From positions 24,747,632 through 24,811,631 of the forward strand of contig NC_060885.1 of NCBI RefSeq assembly GCF_014805685.1: a stretch of 64,000 nucleotides of DNA, read 5' to 3'. Under the pieces are notes generated by a model, which did no database searches, was not told the origin of the DNA, and saw only the letters and a list, made by a program, of their open reading frames with translations. Each line of letters opens with the position of its first letter. The stretch's first letter is position 1. This DNA is from Silurus meridionalis (Eukaryota > Chordata > Actinopteri > Siluriformes > Siluridae). The translations under genes were made by a program, and so were the position numbers. Below, piece after piece: positions 1 through 12,718 of this stretch.

Positions 1-393
1 TTTGTCCAGGCCTGCCTCTGTATAGTGTTCTCTTCGAATGGAGGCCACTCTTTGCAGCTTGGGACAGTTTCTCATCAACGCCTTGGGTGGTTCCATGAAA
101 TTCCGGAGTAAGAAGGGGCACTTTGAGGATGGATTGGACTGTAGTTAATGTCAACAGTCTCCTACACTGATTTAGGAATACAGTTTGTTTCTGATTATCA
201 TCACTGTACCCCGCAACATTGTATATCTGAAATTCGGTGCAACCCAGATGAGGATGGGTTCCCTCTTGAGTCTGGTTGCCACCGGCTTGCTCATCAGGGA
301 CAAACTTACACATAAGGAACATATTCACTTTTAATCACCACATTATCTGTGTAAAGCTGCTTTGAGACAATGTTCATTGTTAAAAGAGCTATC
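1..393 (+). repeat. LINE 3'-UTR fragment, left part
   Basis: Non-coding sequence typical of fish L2-type LINE 3' ends. It has the phrase encoding 'cccagatgaggatgggttcc', then 'tgctcatcaggga', then 'gtaaagctgctttgagacaatg'. The same phrases recur at 10890-11060 (+) and in reverse at 39650-39860, 36520-36700, 25000-25205 and 20980-21110. The fragment is cut at 394 by a DNA transposon and resumes at 1206. Positions 1-230 are the less conserved upstream part of the same tail. Confidence 0.75.
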
Positions 394-674
394 CAGTGGA
401 ACCCCGTTGTACGAGCAACCTATAGTACGAGCATACGGAGATACGAGCAAACTCGCTCGCAAAATTTTACCGTTTCACGAGCAAATTTCGAAGGCACGAG
501 CAAACCCACGCTGCTGGTTCCCCGTAACTGTGGCAGCGGGGGCGTGGCCGAGCGGCGGTTTGTGAATGAAGGGCGGGTCCGGGAGCAGATAGGCAGGGGA
601 TGCCTCACCTGAAGTTAATGTGACCTAATGATTGTTCTCTTTTTTAAAGTGATCGGAGGGTGCATTTAAGGAGG

Positions 675-735
<61 letters not shown>

Positions 736-1205
736 CACTAAGTAGACCAACACAAAAAAATAAAAAAATAAATAAAAGTGGCTCCCGTATTCATACGCTC
801 ACCCACAGTAACTGTTTTTAGTTTTATACTTTTATTTCACTAGAAATCTTGAAAAATGTCTCCCAAGAAAATCAGTGATGGTGCTGTGAAAACGAAAGTA
901 AATAGAATTACCATGGAAACCGAGAAGGTTACGAGCGTGGTGCACGTCTCACACTCGCAATCAAACACTACCACATGAGTAAGTGTTAAATTATGTTTAT
1001 ATTACGGTAATTTGCAGTGCATTTGTTTTTAAAAATAGGCTACAAATAGTTTTTAAGTGCAGAAATAAGCGATCGATAGAGATCTCGGAACGGATTAAAT
1101 CACTTTTACATTCATTCCTATGGGGAAAATTAGTTCGAACTTACGAGCAAATGGACACGAGCAATTTTCAAGAACGAATTATGCTCGTACAATGGGGTTT
1201 TACTG
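394..1205 (+). mobile_element. Tigger/pogo-like DNA transposon remnant
   Basis: The element starts CAGTGGAACCCCGTTGTACG and ends with the near-perfect reverse complement (tgctcgtacaatggggtttt then actg), giving terminal inverted repeats of about 24 bp. CAG ends and a TA-type site are typical of the pogo/Tigger group. Near 856 a short reading frame begins MSPKKISDG and continues with basic residues, which resembles the start of Tigger transposases but soon breaks down. The copy is about 0.8 kb, so it is an internally deleted, non-autonomous derivative. It sits inside the 3' tail of a LINE (1-393 and 1206-1262) and has gained a (GT)n tract at 678-734. Confidence 0.7.
678..734. repeat. (GT)n microsatellite
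   Basis: Uninterrupted GT dinucleotide tract inside the Tigger-like element. Confidence 0.98.
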
Positions 1206-1262
1206 TACAAATAAAAATGAATTGAATTGAATTGAATTGAATTAAATTAAATTGAATTGAAT
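1206..1262 (+). repeat. LINE 3' terminus with (ATTGA)n tail
   Basis: The sequence resumes 'acaaataaaaatgaattga' and ends in repeated ATTGA pentamers. This is the usual microsatellite-like end of these fish LINE copies and continues the fragment at 1-393. Confidence 0.75.
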
Positions 1263-3154
1263 ACAGTTTAGCAACAGAGAACATTTTAAGAGGAACAAAT
1301 GATGGAAGAATCTCCTGACTCTAACTTGCCGCAACACCTGTGGCCTTGTTTGCATTATTTTTTCCTTGAGTCACTGAAAAGGCAATTCTGGGCTCATGAC
1401 ATTTTATTAGATATTAATCAGTATTTAAATCATTAATATAATTCTATTAAAACATTGCAAACATTTCAACATGCCTTAATATATAAAGGTCCCAGCAATT
1501 TCACAAATTATTATTATTTTGGGCCATTTTCATTTACAATGGATAATGAAATAGTGAAGGAAATTATATACACATTTAAAATGTAGTCATGTAGAATAAC
1601 ATCCACACCTTAAGTGCAAGAAATATACAATACTGCAATTAAAACAACATTTCATACACATTTTTTGGTGCAATGTAAGAAAAACACTTTGGTATTTCTG
1701 TTACATGTAAAATTATAAAAACATTGAATGATACTTAACAGGACTGCATTAGAGTATGGCCTATGATCTATAACCTGTCACTGACAGTTCTAGTTTTTAA
1801 AATCCTGTGAAAGGCTGAGCAGTAAAAATGATAAAATCCCCTGAATAGGTAGTGATGAAGCATTCGAGAAACAACAGATGGAGGATGGATTTTGGTAGCG
1901 GGGGGTTCAGTGTAAATGTCCTCTCTCATATGAGGACATGGCTGCATGCTCTTCAGCAACAGTAATCCAATTTATGCTGAAGTGGACGGGCAGAGGTTCA
2001 ATTACGACCAGACAATGCATGCCAAAAAACATGCAAGGGGAGCATTCACATGAGGAATTTGCCATGGCTGAATACAGTTCCAACCATTAAGTCACTGTTG
2101 ACAGGTACACAAGAGAGATTTGCATATAAGATGCTAGGACTTCAGAAAAAAACCTGCATTTTTTTTTTTTTTTATCAACAGACTATCATCCCATTTAACA
2201 CTATAGCTTTAGCCTAACTAAAACGGATAATAAAATAAAAAAATATGTAGGAATTTGAAAATGTAACCATTGGTGTATTATTGTTAAGATAAGATAAGAT
2301 AAGATAAACCTTTATTCGTCCCACAGTGGGGAAATTTCTTTGTCTTTTTTTCATTCTGCTGTAACAATAATTTAAGTGAAGAATTTAAGGTGTGCATTTT
2401 TTCATGATACAAAACCACTGGCTCTAAATAATGCAACCCAAATCTATAGGACTCATTCTGACTCCTAAATAATGGATATCCAAGATCTGCCAGCAATACT
2501 GATTACCTTATTGATACAGGAGGGCTTAGAACACATTATTTCCCATGTGGCAGAAATGTACAATGTCCACACAGCACCACCTGCCGGACACACATGCAAA
2601 CATACACAGGTAATCGCAGTTGGCTGTTTAATAATGTATGCTGACTGAAGATAAATATCAACATCAATGACAATAGGGAACTCAGGGAACTTTTACAAAC
2701 GTTGTCATTGAAAAAGATCATGAGACGAAAGCACATTAGTGATGCTGCTTCCAAGAATAACTGGCAACCTGTGTGATTTACTGTGTGCCTGGTGAAGATT
2801 CCAACAAGGAACTGGAAGAGAGATTTTTACCCATTACTTGACTAGCAAACTTCAGTGATCCAATTTCATTATGAAGAATTTATTATAGTTTTGCTTGTAG
2901 CCCACACAAGCTGTTCAGTGGAGGTTTATTGTATGTGTGTGTGTGTGTATATATACACACACACAGGATGTGTGGGAAACCACTGGGGTCTGCTGGCAAC
3001 CTTCTGAGTCACTACACACCAAAGTCTTTAGTTTCAGTCACTTTTCTAATAGAATGTCTTATGTGAAGTTTATACAAATGGCAAAATGGCATCAGTATAG
3101 AAATGTGTACATGTTAAACACGTTTAAACACTAGCTAATTGGTTAAGTAACCAG

Positions 3155-3156
<2 letters not shown>
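1263..3156. other. Intergenic, AT-rich, no gene seen
   Basis: No coding exon is supported. It holds a poly-T run (2159-2174), a short retroelement end at 2284-2345, and a mixed GT/TA/CA tract at 2934-2966. The reading frames present are short and show no family features. Confidence 0.7.
2284..2345 (-). repeat. Retroelement 3' end with (AAGAT)n tail
   Basis: Four or five copies of AAGAT are followed by 'aaacctttattcgtcccaca'. Read on the minus strand this is a LINE/SINE 3' end finishing in a pentamer repeat, a common arrangement in teleosts. The rest of the element cannot be recognised. Confidence 0.5.

Positions 3157-3158
<2 letters not shown>

Positions 3159-3209
<51 letters not shown>
3159..3209. 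repeat. (GT)n microsatellite
   Basis: About 25 GT units, some 260 bp upstream of the cystatin start codon. Confidence 0.98.
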
Positions 3210-3210
<1 letters not shown>

Positions 3211-3469
3211 CGAACATTGAAATCAATATACTATGACACTGATTTCCTAAAATATCAATATCCTAAAACAACTAATCTGACAAGATGCTGCTTAATTAAA
3301 TTTCCCTGTGTGTGTACTTGCTATCAGGGTGGAGTTGAGTCTAAGTGGAACGTTCTAGCAGTGTTGTGGGTGAGTGCAGTTGGGGGACTGCCGCATCAGT
3401 TAAGTGAAGGAGGTTAAAGTGTTGCTCCACAGGAAGTTGCAGAGCAAAGCTGAGAGAACTTGCGCAGCC

Positions 3470-5005
3470 ATGGACACTTCTCATCATCTGCTTCTAGTCT
3501 TTCTACTGGCTGGAGTTTGTTCAACTGGTGAGAAATACAAGAATATATTACAAGAGTTTTGAACATTTAACAGTCCTGCTTGTGTTCGACTGCTGTATTG
3601 TCTGCTTTAGAACATAAATTAAAAACATCAAGAACTGGTGTGCATTTGTGTGTGTTAAACACAGTTGTACAGTTCAAAATTGTCAGGCCACAGTGTTAAT
3701 ATTTTGACTGATTTAACCACTATGTTGGCTGCAGCTGAACCATCTCAGTCTATGCAGTCTAGTTTGTAGTTCAGGTTGAGATTTTCAACCTAATACAGTT
3801 TTTAATGTGTCAAATGTTTACTGCTTGGAAAAAAGAAAGTGTGTGAATTCTTGAGATGTCCTGGATTGTTATTCTTCTTATTATCATTGCTGGACCTAAC
3901 AGCACATTGTTAATATGCAAGCAAAGGGCTTTTTTCTGTTGTGTCAAGAGACAGCTTACATCAGATGAAGCTTTGGGAGCAGCTTTAACTCTTAACAGCT
4001 TAACAGCTTTAAAAATTGTGTAGAAAATTATTACTTTTTTCACAAGTTTTAAGTTTCTCTGATATTTTGGCCGGAAATTAATCGTTACATTTTAGATTGT
4101 AAATGTGTTGTTTCTAATTACACCTTTTCAAAAACACTAAAGCCTGACCATATCAGGAAATTTGTTTTGGTTTTATTGTTTTTCTGTTTAGCCATGGTTT
4201 CCTGAACAAAGTTTGCTTATTGACAGTACATATGTGAGTAGCAGGACCATGTTAATGTGATGTAGAAAGAAATGGTGCTCTACTAAGGTAACCTAATTTC
4301 ATAACTGTAACTTCCAGAGAAATCTCCAGTTCGTATTTTTGCAAATGGGCCAGCTCCGGGCAAACCACGAATTGTCAGCAAGAATGATACAGAAGTAAAA
4401 AAAGCTGTGCTAATTGCAACCTACTCCTTCAACAACAAGTCCAATGATGCTTTCTTTTTCAAGGCTTCAGCTATTGATGATGCACAAAGACAAGTAAGAC
4501 CTCCAAACTGTCTCTTTTCTAAGTCATAATGTGAGAACAAAATGAAACAACATACTTTACATACTCGTTATTTATTTATTTATTAACATCACAGATTGTT
4601 AAAGGTATAAAGTACATTCTCAAAGTCGAGATATCTCGGACTGTGTGCAAGAAGAGAGATCCTGATGCTGATCTTGCTAACTGTGGTTTCCAACCAAAAC
4701 ATGAGTTGCAGCAGGTGAAATTGTATTGTGCTGTTTGTTTGATTTCTGTTTAATAATGTGTAAAAAGTAAAGGAAAAGAGTGTGAAGATCACTATATAAT
4801 CTTTTTGATAAAGTTCACTGCCTTTCTAATCATTATTTAATTTAATTACTTATATGAAATGCTGTTATTTAGAAACATATTTAGCCAATGTAATGTGTTT
4901 ATCTTTCAGACCTTTCTCTGTAACTTTGATGTGTGGTCTATACCATGGCAGATGAAGATGAAGACCACTTATTTTGTTTGCCGTCCTTCTAACAAGTCTT
5001 ACTAA
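3470..5005 (+). CDS. cst7: Cystatin F-like cysteine protease inhibitor, 4 exons
   Basis: Exons 3470-3527, 4318-4493, 4595-4714 and 4910-5005 join in frame (58+176+120+96 nt) to give 149 aa; all junctions are GT/AG. Seen: a hydrophobic signal peptide (residues 1-19), a Gly in the N-terminal inhibitory segment (PGKPR, G34), the QxVxG loop as QIVKG (78-82, Q ending exon 2), the PW loop as IPWQ (129-132), and four cysteines (C96, C108, C122, C142) for the two disulfides of type-2 cystatins. NxS/T sites lie at N42, N59 and N146. Family knowledge: such proteins block papain-like proteases; cystatin F acts on lysosomal cathepsins in immune cells. The stretch around GIKYILKVEISRTVCKK and the convergent position beside APMAP favour cystatin F over cystatin C. 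The extra cysteine of mammalian cystatin F next to the N59-type sequon is a lysine here. The start is the first ATG before the signal peptide. Cystatin C-like remains possible. Confidence 0.9.
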
Positions 5006-5057
5006 AACCTATGCATCTGAAACAGAATGTGCTTCAAATCTGAGTTTACTGGCTAAG

Positions 5058-5063
5058 AATAAA
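5058..5063 (+). promoter_or_regulatory. Polyadenylation signal of the cystatin gene
   Basis: AATAAA 53 bp after the stop codon, in the expected orientation and spacing. Confidence 0.75.
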
Positions 5064-5846
5064 ATATTTGATTGGTATACATACATTTAAATGTGCCTTC
5101 AGTGATCATGTATGATTCAAAAATAACAATCGGAGATACTAGTATAACCACAGACAGGTGAAGTGAAAATGATTGATTTTGTTACAATTTTGTGTCAATT
5201 ATAGTAAGTGAACAGTCAGTACTCAAAGTTGATGTGTTTAAAGCAGGAAAAATGAGCAAGAGAAACGAATGTCAAGGGCCAAATTGTGATGGCAATTGAC
5301 AACTAGGCAGGTCTTGTGGTGCAGGTTATTACCCAATAAATGTGGTCAACAGAAGAACAAACAGCAACAGGGCAACAGATTTTCAATGGTCATTGGTGGA
5401 CATGAGAAAAGTGTAGGTCATCTGGTCTGAGCAAACAGAAGTACAACTATAGTCCATATTGCTGAAAAAGTAAACGCTAGCTATGGTAGAAAGGTGCCAT
5501 AACATGTCCACTGCCAAAAACACTGCCAAAAACACTGGGAACTTGAGGATCAGAAATGGACAATGGAACAATGGAACAATGAAATAATGAAGTTTGGTCT
5601 GATGAATCCTGGTTTCTTTTACATAATTTTTCATAAAAAGAAACCACACCAGGATGTACTATGTAAAGAAGGCATGTCAGAAGAGGACACAGAAAACACA
5701 GGATGTCTTGAGAGTCTATGGATTAGAGATTTTTCTGAGGCATGGGGGACCGACAAGATATTAAGCAGGAGTAATGGTTTTAAAGTTATTGATGATCAGC
5801 ATACAGCATGCATGCACTTTTGTAAGAGAAAATCTTAGTTAAGAGC

Positions 5847-6822
5847 TACAGTATCTCACAAAAGTGAGTACACCCCTCACATTTCAGCAACCATTTTAGT
5901 AGATCTTCTCAAGGAACAATACTATAGAAATTAAATTTTATATATTTTACAGTAGTCGATGTGCAGTTTGTATAGCAGTACAGATTTACTGCCCTATGAA
6001 AATAACTCAACAAACAGCCATTATTGTCAAAATACCTGGCAACAAAAGTAAACATGTCAAAACTGTGTCCAAAGTGTCAATATTATGTGTGAGCACCATT
6101 GTTATCCAGCACTACCTTAATCCTCCTCAGCATGGATTTTACAAGAGCTACATTGGTTGTTGCTGGGATCCTCTTCCACTCCTACATTATGACATTACGG
6201 AACTTCAGGAGGTCGTACACATGGCGCTTCTCCACCTTCCATTTAAGAATACCCCACAGGTGCTTAATATGGATCAGTTCTGGAGACATACTTGGCCACT
6301 CAGTCACCTTCAGCTACCTCAGCAAGGCAGTTGTCATTTTGGCAGCGTGTTTGGGGTCATTATTATGTTGGAAAACTGGCCCAGTTACTGAAGGGAGGGC
6401 ATAATGTTCTACTATAGAATGTTACAGTACATGTTGGAATTCATGTTACCCTCAGTGAAGCACAGCTACAAACAGCAGTCGTGCAGCCCCAGACCATGAT
6501 GCTTCCACCACCACGCTTGACTGTATACAAGACACAATTTTCTTTGTACTCCTTACCAGAGTGTCACCACACATGCTGGACACCATCTGCAGCAAATAAA
6601 TTGATCTTAGTCTCATCAGACCACAGAACATGGTTCCAGTAATTCTAATAAAGGCTGTTGAGTTATTTTCAGAGGACAGTAAATCTGTATTGCTAGGCAA
6701 GCTGCACATTGGCCAATGTAAAATATCAAAGTTTAACTTCTATATTATAGTCCCATGAGAACATATGATAAAAATGTTTGCAGAAAATGTGAGGGGTGTA
6801 CTTACTTTTGTGAGATATTGTA
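5847..6822 (-). mobile_element. Tc1-like element relic (about 1 kb)
   Basis: The left end, CAGTATCTCACAAAAGTGAG, is repeated inverted at the right end (gggtgtacttacttttgtga then gatattg), flanked by TA on both sides (5847-5848, 6821-6822). Inside, the minus strand keeps scraps of a Tc1 transposase, including the GGGSIMVWGC motif near 6490-6520, broken by frameshifts. About one third of a full transposase is missing, so this is a dead, internally deleted copy. It lies between the convergent cystatin and APMAP genes. A half copy of the same family occurs at 9530-9720. Confidence 0.85.
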
Positions 6823-7704
6823 TAAATGGTTGCAAAAATTTTTTTAATGTTTAGTAAAGCAGCTGGTTTCATATTAAACCCATTCTTGTGTAGTCCCTGA
6901 GCATCACAGTACTGTTCAGTGAAATATATGGACATGTACAGCCAGGTGCATTTATTTATTTATTCATTCTTCCTTTCATTAATTTATTTATTGTACGCAC
7001 TATACAGTAGCTGCTATGATGGCAACCACAGACAGATGCCACAATTCACAAACAGGCACAAGCATTCACTAGGAAATTATTGCTAATTGCCACTCTCTTC
7101 AGTGCTGAAATGATCTTTGCAAATGGAAGCTCAGAGACTCAACTAATGTAAATGTTTCAAGGTAAAGAGACAGAGTCGTAAAATACTGTTTCGTCATACC
7201 AGAGTAGGTGTTCAGTCCTGCAAATAGAAGGTATAAAGTTCTCGTCTGCACTGATATTTCTGTTGCAAATTTTCAAGTAAATCAGCAGCTTTATTTTAAG
7301 GATCAGTTGACAGTTCAGTGCAAATTAAACAAAATCAGAGTCCAAACATTATGCACCTCCATTTGTAGGAGCAAAACAAATATAGATACTTGTCATTTAT
7401 CCTTTAAATAAAGCAAGCTGACATCTGCAGGCATGCCTATATAGAAACATCACTCTAAAGAGAAGGGGGGATTCAAATACAAAGTCATATGGCTCAACAG
7501 AACAAAAACCTAAACAGAAGTCGAAGCTGAATGACATTAATGCAGGAATGGATATGGAGGACTTGGGTTTCTTACTTATTATGGGAGATATTATGGGGTA
7601 CAAAAAAATAGGTTTGTTGTTTCTTGAGGAAATGTTACATGACTGATAACGAAGCCACAGGAAATGCCTGTGAGCTATAGTCTTGTTTTCCTGTAGGACT
7701 GTTT
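6823..7704. other. Convergent intergenic spacer / APMAP 3' UTR
   Basis: No gene seen. On the minus strand this is downstream of APMAP. A possible polyadenylation signal (TTTATT on the plus strand) lies at 7290-7295, which would give a 3' UTR of about 400 nt. Confidence 0.45.
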
Positions 7705-10700
7705 TTACACTTTGCTCAAGTCCAGTTTACACAGGTAAGGGGAGCGGAAAGAGCCAAGGTAAAGGTGGCCGTTGTGCTCATGGGCCTCGCTGATGTAGGC
7801 CGCCACAGTGCCATGAGGGTCATGGAAACTCCGCACACATGTTCCTCCATCCTTCAGCTCCACCACCAGACTGTACCGTGGCACAAACTTCATTAGTGTT
7901 TCCTGGCTGAAGAGCTGAAAACACACAGACAACTGAAGATGAGCAATCTGGCACGGAGAACCTCGCTATTGTCTTAAATACAATCACTACATAATAAAAA
8001 ACGGATTTTTAAGAATAGCACTTCCCAATTCAATTATCCAGAATTATTTGCAGCTGTGGAAGAAATTAGCAAAACAGAAAAACCTGGTAATATGAGAGGA
8101 ATAGATTTTTGTTGAAGTCATATTAAAAAAAAGTGACAACTTTTGATACATCAAAAATAATTAAGCAGAAATGTTATACTTTTATGGTCACCAGTGCATC
8201 TTATTTCAATGGGGTATAAAATGAGATGACAAAGTGACTAGATATTTGTTATCCAACAAGGTCTGGCCTAGCTGAGTCATCCATGGGCCACATCATTCCA
8301 GCCAGTTAGGATGGGCATATATCTCACCCCATACATACTTTAACAAACATTTATGTACATATTTATCTCAAAAGTGTTTAATAGGGTTGAGGTCAGCGTT
8401 CTCAAGATCTTCCACTCTAACCCATGTAAACCAAATCTTCATAGTGTGGCTTTGTGCACGGGGACACTGTCATGCTGGAACCGGTTTGGGACTGGTTTTA
8501 GTTCAAGTGAAAGGAAACTTTTACAATTGTGTGCCTACAATGATAGCAGTTTGGGAAAGAAACACATATGGATGGAAAAGTCAGGTGTCCCAATGCATTT
8601 GCCCATGGTTTTTATCAAACAGGTTAACATCAAATGTAGCAGTTTCTAATTTTCTGCATAGAGATCAACATAATGGAATGCACTCATTTTCAATAAAGGT
8701 ACTGTCAATAAGAAACTGCTATTTTTTTTAGAAGAAGCAATGCGAGTGCTTGCTGATAAGTAATATGCTTGGATTAAACAAGTTGGTTTAACCTAGTTTA
8801 ATTAGTCATGCATTCAATTATTCATCGTATTCATATTATTAAATGCTTTAGACATTGATTTTACCAGTGCTTGTACAAACAGTTACAAAAATAAAAACAA
8901 ACAAAAAAAATGTATGTGCTTATAAATTATTAATAAAAAGATTATTTTCTAAATCTGAGTCCATGGATGATTTAATGTAAATTCTCACTGCCTCTGCCAG
9001 GACACTTAAACTGGGTCATGGTTAGCTCTTCCAGTAGGACAACAATCCAAACAGAGCTCTAAATATACACTCGTATTGTGAATTATTGTGTTTTGAGAAA
9101 CAAGCTTTAGTTCAGAGGATTGCTATATTGAACACCAGAACAAACCTTTGGAGAGCTAAATGAGGGCCAATAAGTGATTTAAACATTAAACCAAAAAGAT
9201 TTGCCCATTTTTTAGTTTTTACTCTTTTAGCTGTTTATTGAAAGTGTTAATAATAGGTAATAAACTCCTACCTTAAATATGATATTCTTAATCCAGGGTC
9301 TTTGGGACAGGAAATCGAGCATGGAGAAGCCAGGGTTCTGTCGAATGGCAGACATGGCCACCCAGTAACCACCAGAAGAGCTGCGACGTATGTTGTCAGG
9401 AAAGCCAGGCAGGTTTTCAATAAAAGTGTCCATTCCACCCTTATTGAGACCAGACACATGAATCCTGGGATAATAAAACATACAGAAAATGTTAAAATCA
9501 CCACATGATCTCTAGCAACCATATAGAGTATTTCACAAAACACATTTCAGTATATCTTCTAAAGGGACAATACTATAGAAATAAAACTTGGATATATTTT
9601 AGAGTATACAATGTGTATCTTGTATAGCAGAATAGATTTACTGTCCTCTAAAAATAACTCAACATACAGCCATTATTGTCAAAATAACTGGCAAAAAAAG
9701 TGTGTAAACACTAAATGATAACAGCGGTATGATAACAGCTTAACCATGCAAAGCCACATAACATATTCATAATGTTCATGTTATTGTCTGCTTGACAGGA
9801 CCATACAAATTTGTGTATCTTGTATTAGTGCAGATACAATTTTGTGCTTTGAGTACAATTCTCTCATACTGACCACCGGATTCTGGAGCCCACTCGTATC
9901 AGTGTGTTTGGGATCGTTTTCATGTTGGAAAACTGCCGTTCGGCCCAGTTTCTAAAAGGAGGGCATCAGGTTCTGCTTCAGAATGTCACAGTACATGTTG
10001 GAATCCATGTTTCCCTCAATGAACCACAGCTCCCAAGTACCAGCAGCACTCATGCAGCCCCAGACCATGATGCTACCACCACCATGCTTGACTGTAGACA
10101 AGACAATCTTCTTACTTATAAAACACTAAATGGTTTAGCTCCCATGTATCTATCCAGTCTTTTAACATGCTACAATCCATCACGCTCCCTGAGATCTCAA
10201 AACTCTGGATTTCTAGTGGATCCTAGAATAGCAAAGTGCACTAAAGGCGGTAGATCATTCTCACATTTAGCTCCTAAACTGTGGAAAAGTATTCCTGACA
10301 GTGTTTGGGGCTCAGACACACTCTCTCAGTTTAAGTGCATCTTAAAAACTTATCTTTTTAGCAAAGCCTATACATAACATACGTCACATATCATAAACTT
10401 GTGCTTCAGGACATCTAATCAAATGCACATCAACTTGTGCTGTTAATATCATGAACAGCAGCTACACTAATTTCTCTCCACTCCTTCATTTTCTCTCCCC
10501 ATCCCGAGGCATCCTGAGGTTTGGCCAGCTCCAGTCACATCCCACCTCATGAAGATTATGGACCTTTAAAGAAATAGATGCGGAACTCGCAAACTTCCAG
10601 TACCACCCAGAGACGTACCAGTGCCAGCTGGATCCCACTTCATGTGTGGAGATTTGACATTGAACCTCCTGGAGTGTTTAAAGGCTCTGGCATGGAGAAG

Positions 10701-12066
10701 CTGGTGTTGGATCTGTGATGATCGCAAATGTTGAGCTATTTTATGAGTTCCCTCCTAGTTTTATAACCATAATGACTGTATAAGACTGTAGAAAGAACAT
10801 TACATATAATCTTACACTCCAGTGCTCATGTTAGTTCTCTCTCTCCAGTGTTCTGTATTGTTCAAAAGATTTATGATCACACTCTTGATGTCACCCAAAT
10901 GAGGATGGGTTCCCCTTTTGAGTCTGGTTCCGGTCAAGGTTTCTTCCTCATAACATCTAAGGGAGTTTTTCCTTGCCACAGTCGCCATGGCTGCTCATCA
11001 GGAATAAATGCACACCATTCACCTTGACTGCTGATTTCTGTAAAGCTGCTTTGAGACAAAGTCTGTTCTGAAAAGCGCTATAGAAATAAACTTGACTTGA
11101 CTTAACTTGACACAATGTTCTTGGTACTCCTTACCAGGGTTTCATCACAAATGCTGGACACCATCTGAGCCAAGCAAGTTTATCTTGGTCTCATCAGACC
11201 ACAGGGCATGGTTCCTTCTGGGAAGATGGCCATGCAAACCGACTTTTTGCAGTGTGAGGCGTATGGTCCCAGTACTGACAGTTTGAAGCCAGCTTCTGCA
11301 CTTGACAAACAGCATGAGGACTCAACTCCTTTGATCAACTCTAGTGAGGCCTGTTCCGAGTGGAAACCATCTTGAGAAACCTCTGTATGACCCTGGCCAC
11401 TGTACTGTAATTTAGTTTTAGGGTGTTACTAATCATCATATAGCCTCGGCCATCTTTGTGGAGAGCAACAATTCTAATTCTCAAATCTCTTTGCCATGAG
11501 GTGCCATGATGAACATCCAGTTATCAGTATGAGAGGATTGTACTCTAAACCCTAAATTTTAAATGCTCTAATACAAGATACACAAACTTGCATGGTCCTG
11601 TCAAGCAGACAAAAACATGAACAGGACCTTTCACAAGGATCAGTCTGTTTTCTGAAACTACAATGTTTTAAATGCACAAAGAATGTAGAAAAATTCTTCC
11701 TATTAACAATGTGGGTAAAAATCAATAAAAGCCCCTGGTGATCCAGAAGTATGATCTTGGGTTAAACTGGTCTTTATTAACCGCAGTTTTGTTATTTTCC
11801 ATGATTTTGTGTATGAATCAGTTCCTTCATCAATAATGGAATCAAACGCTGATTTTTTAAAAAGATACGGTTCTTCATTTAACAAAGCTAATGTTAACAA
11901 TAAACAAAGAGCCTACACAGAAGCATTTCCTACACTTCCCCTTGCAGTGCCCACACTAGCTTCACTAATACAACCAATGTGCCATTTGTCTCTCAACGCT
12001 GGGAGCTTAATGAAGGATTCTGTTTCCTAGGCAACAGTAAGCTTGCATCATTCATCCAGGTAAAGC

Positions 12067-12130
<64 letters not shown>

Positions 12131-12643
12131 GCAAGGAGACTTGCACTGCCTCCAGCAGACGTAAGCAGTATGAGAAAAGTTAGAGGGGCCAAGCACATTT
12201 ACATACAGACCCCGTCTGTTAGGAGTGATAAAGAAGGAAAGTCGACAGGGTAAAATTTTTGACCTGATATTCAATCGACTGCAGTCCAAGAAGAGAACCT
12301 CGGAACCAACGTGTGAACATGCAAGTACGAGGGAAAAATGAGACAAAGAAAGTGCAAGGCAAAGCAAATTTAGTCTGCTAAATTTAGTAAGAATGTGTGG
12401 GAAATAAGAACAAGTTTGAATTAAAGCATTTCAAGAACATGGACAGCTGTGTGCATAATGAGCAGGAAGCATTGTTGGAAAATGACTGAAAATTGATTTC
12501 ACCTTTCAACTGATGATTGAGGTTTACTTTTGTGAAAAATAATGTCACTTTTTCATATGAGACACAATACTACATACTGTACTAAAATTAGAGGTCAACA
12601 GTGGATATTACCGATAGCTAGGTTTGATCGTACTGGCAGATAA

Positions 12644-12718
<75 letters not shown>

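Noticed and set aside
9904..10377. 157-aa open frame on the plus strand
   Set aside because: The first part is antisense Tc1 transposase and the second is the LINE RT C-terminus. The frame crosses an insertion junction by chance.
11979..12367. Frames made of Cys-Val or Thr-His repeats
   Set aside because: They are translations of a (GT)n microsatellite. The same applies to frames at 3157, 17382, 21214, 21251 and 32266 and to Tyr-Ile repeats over the (TA)n tracts.
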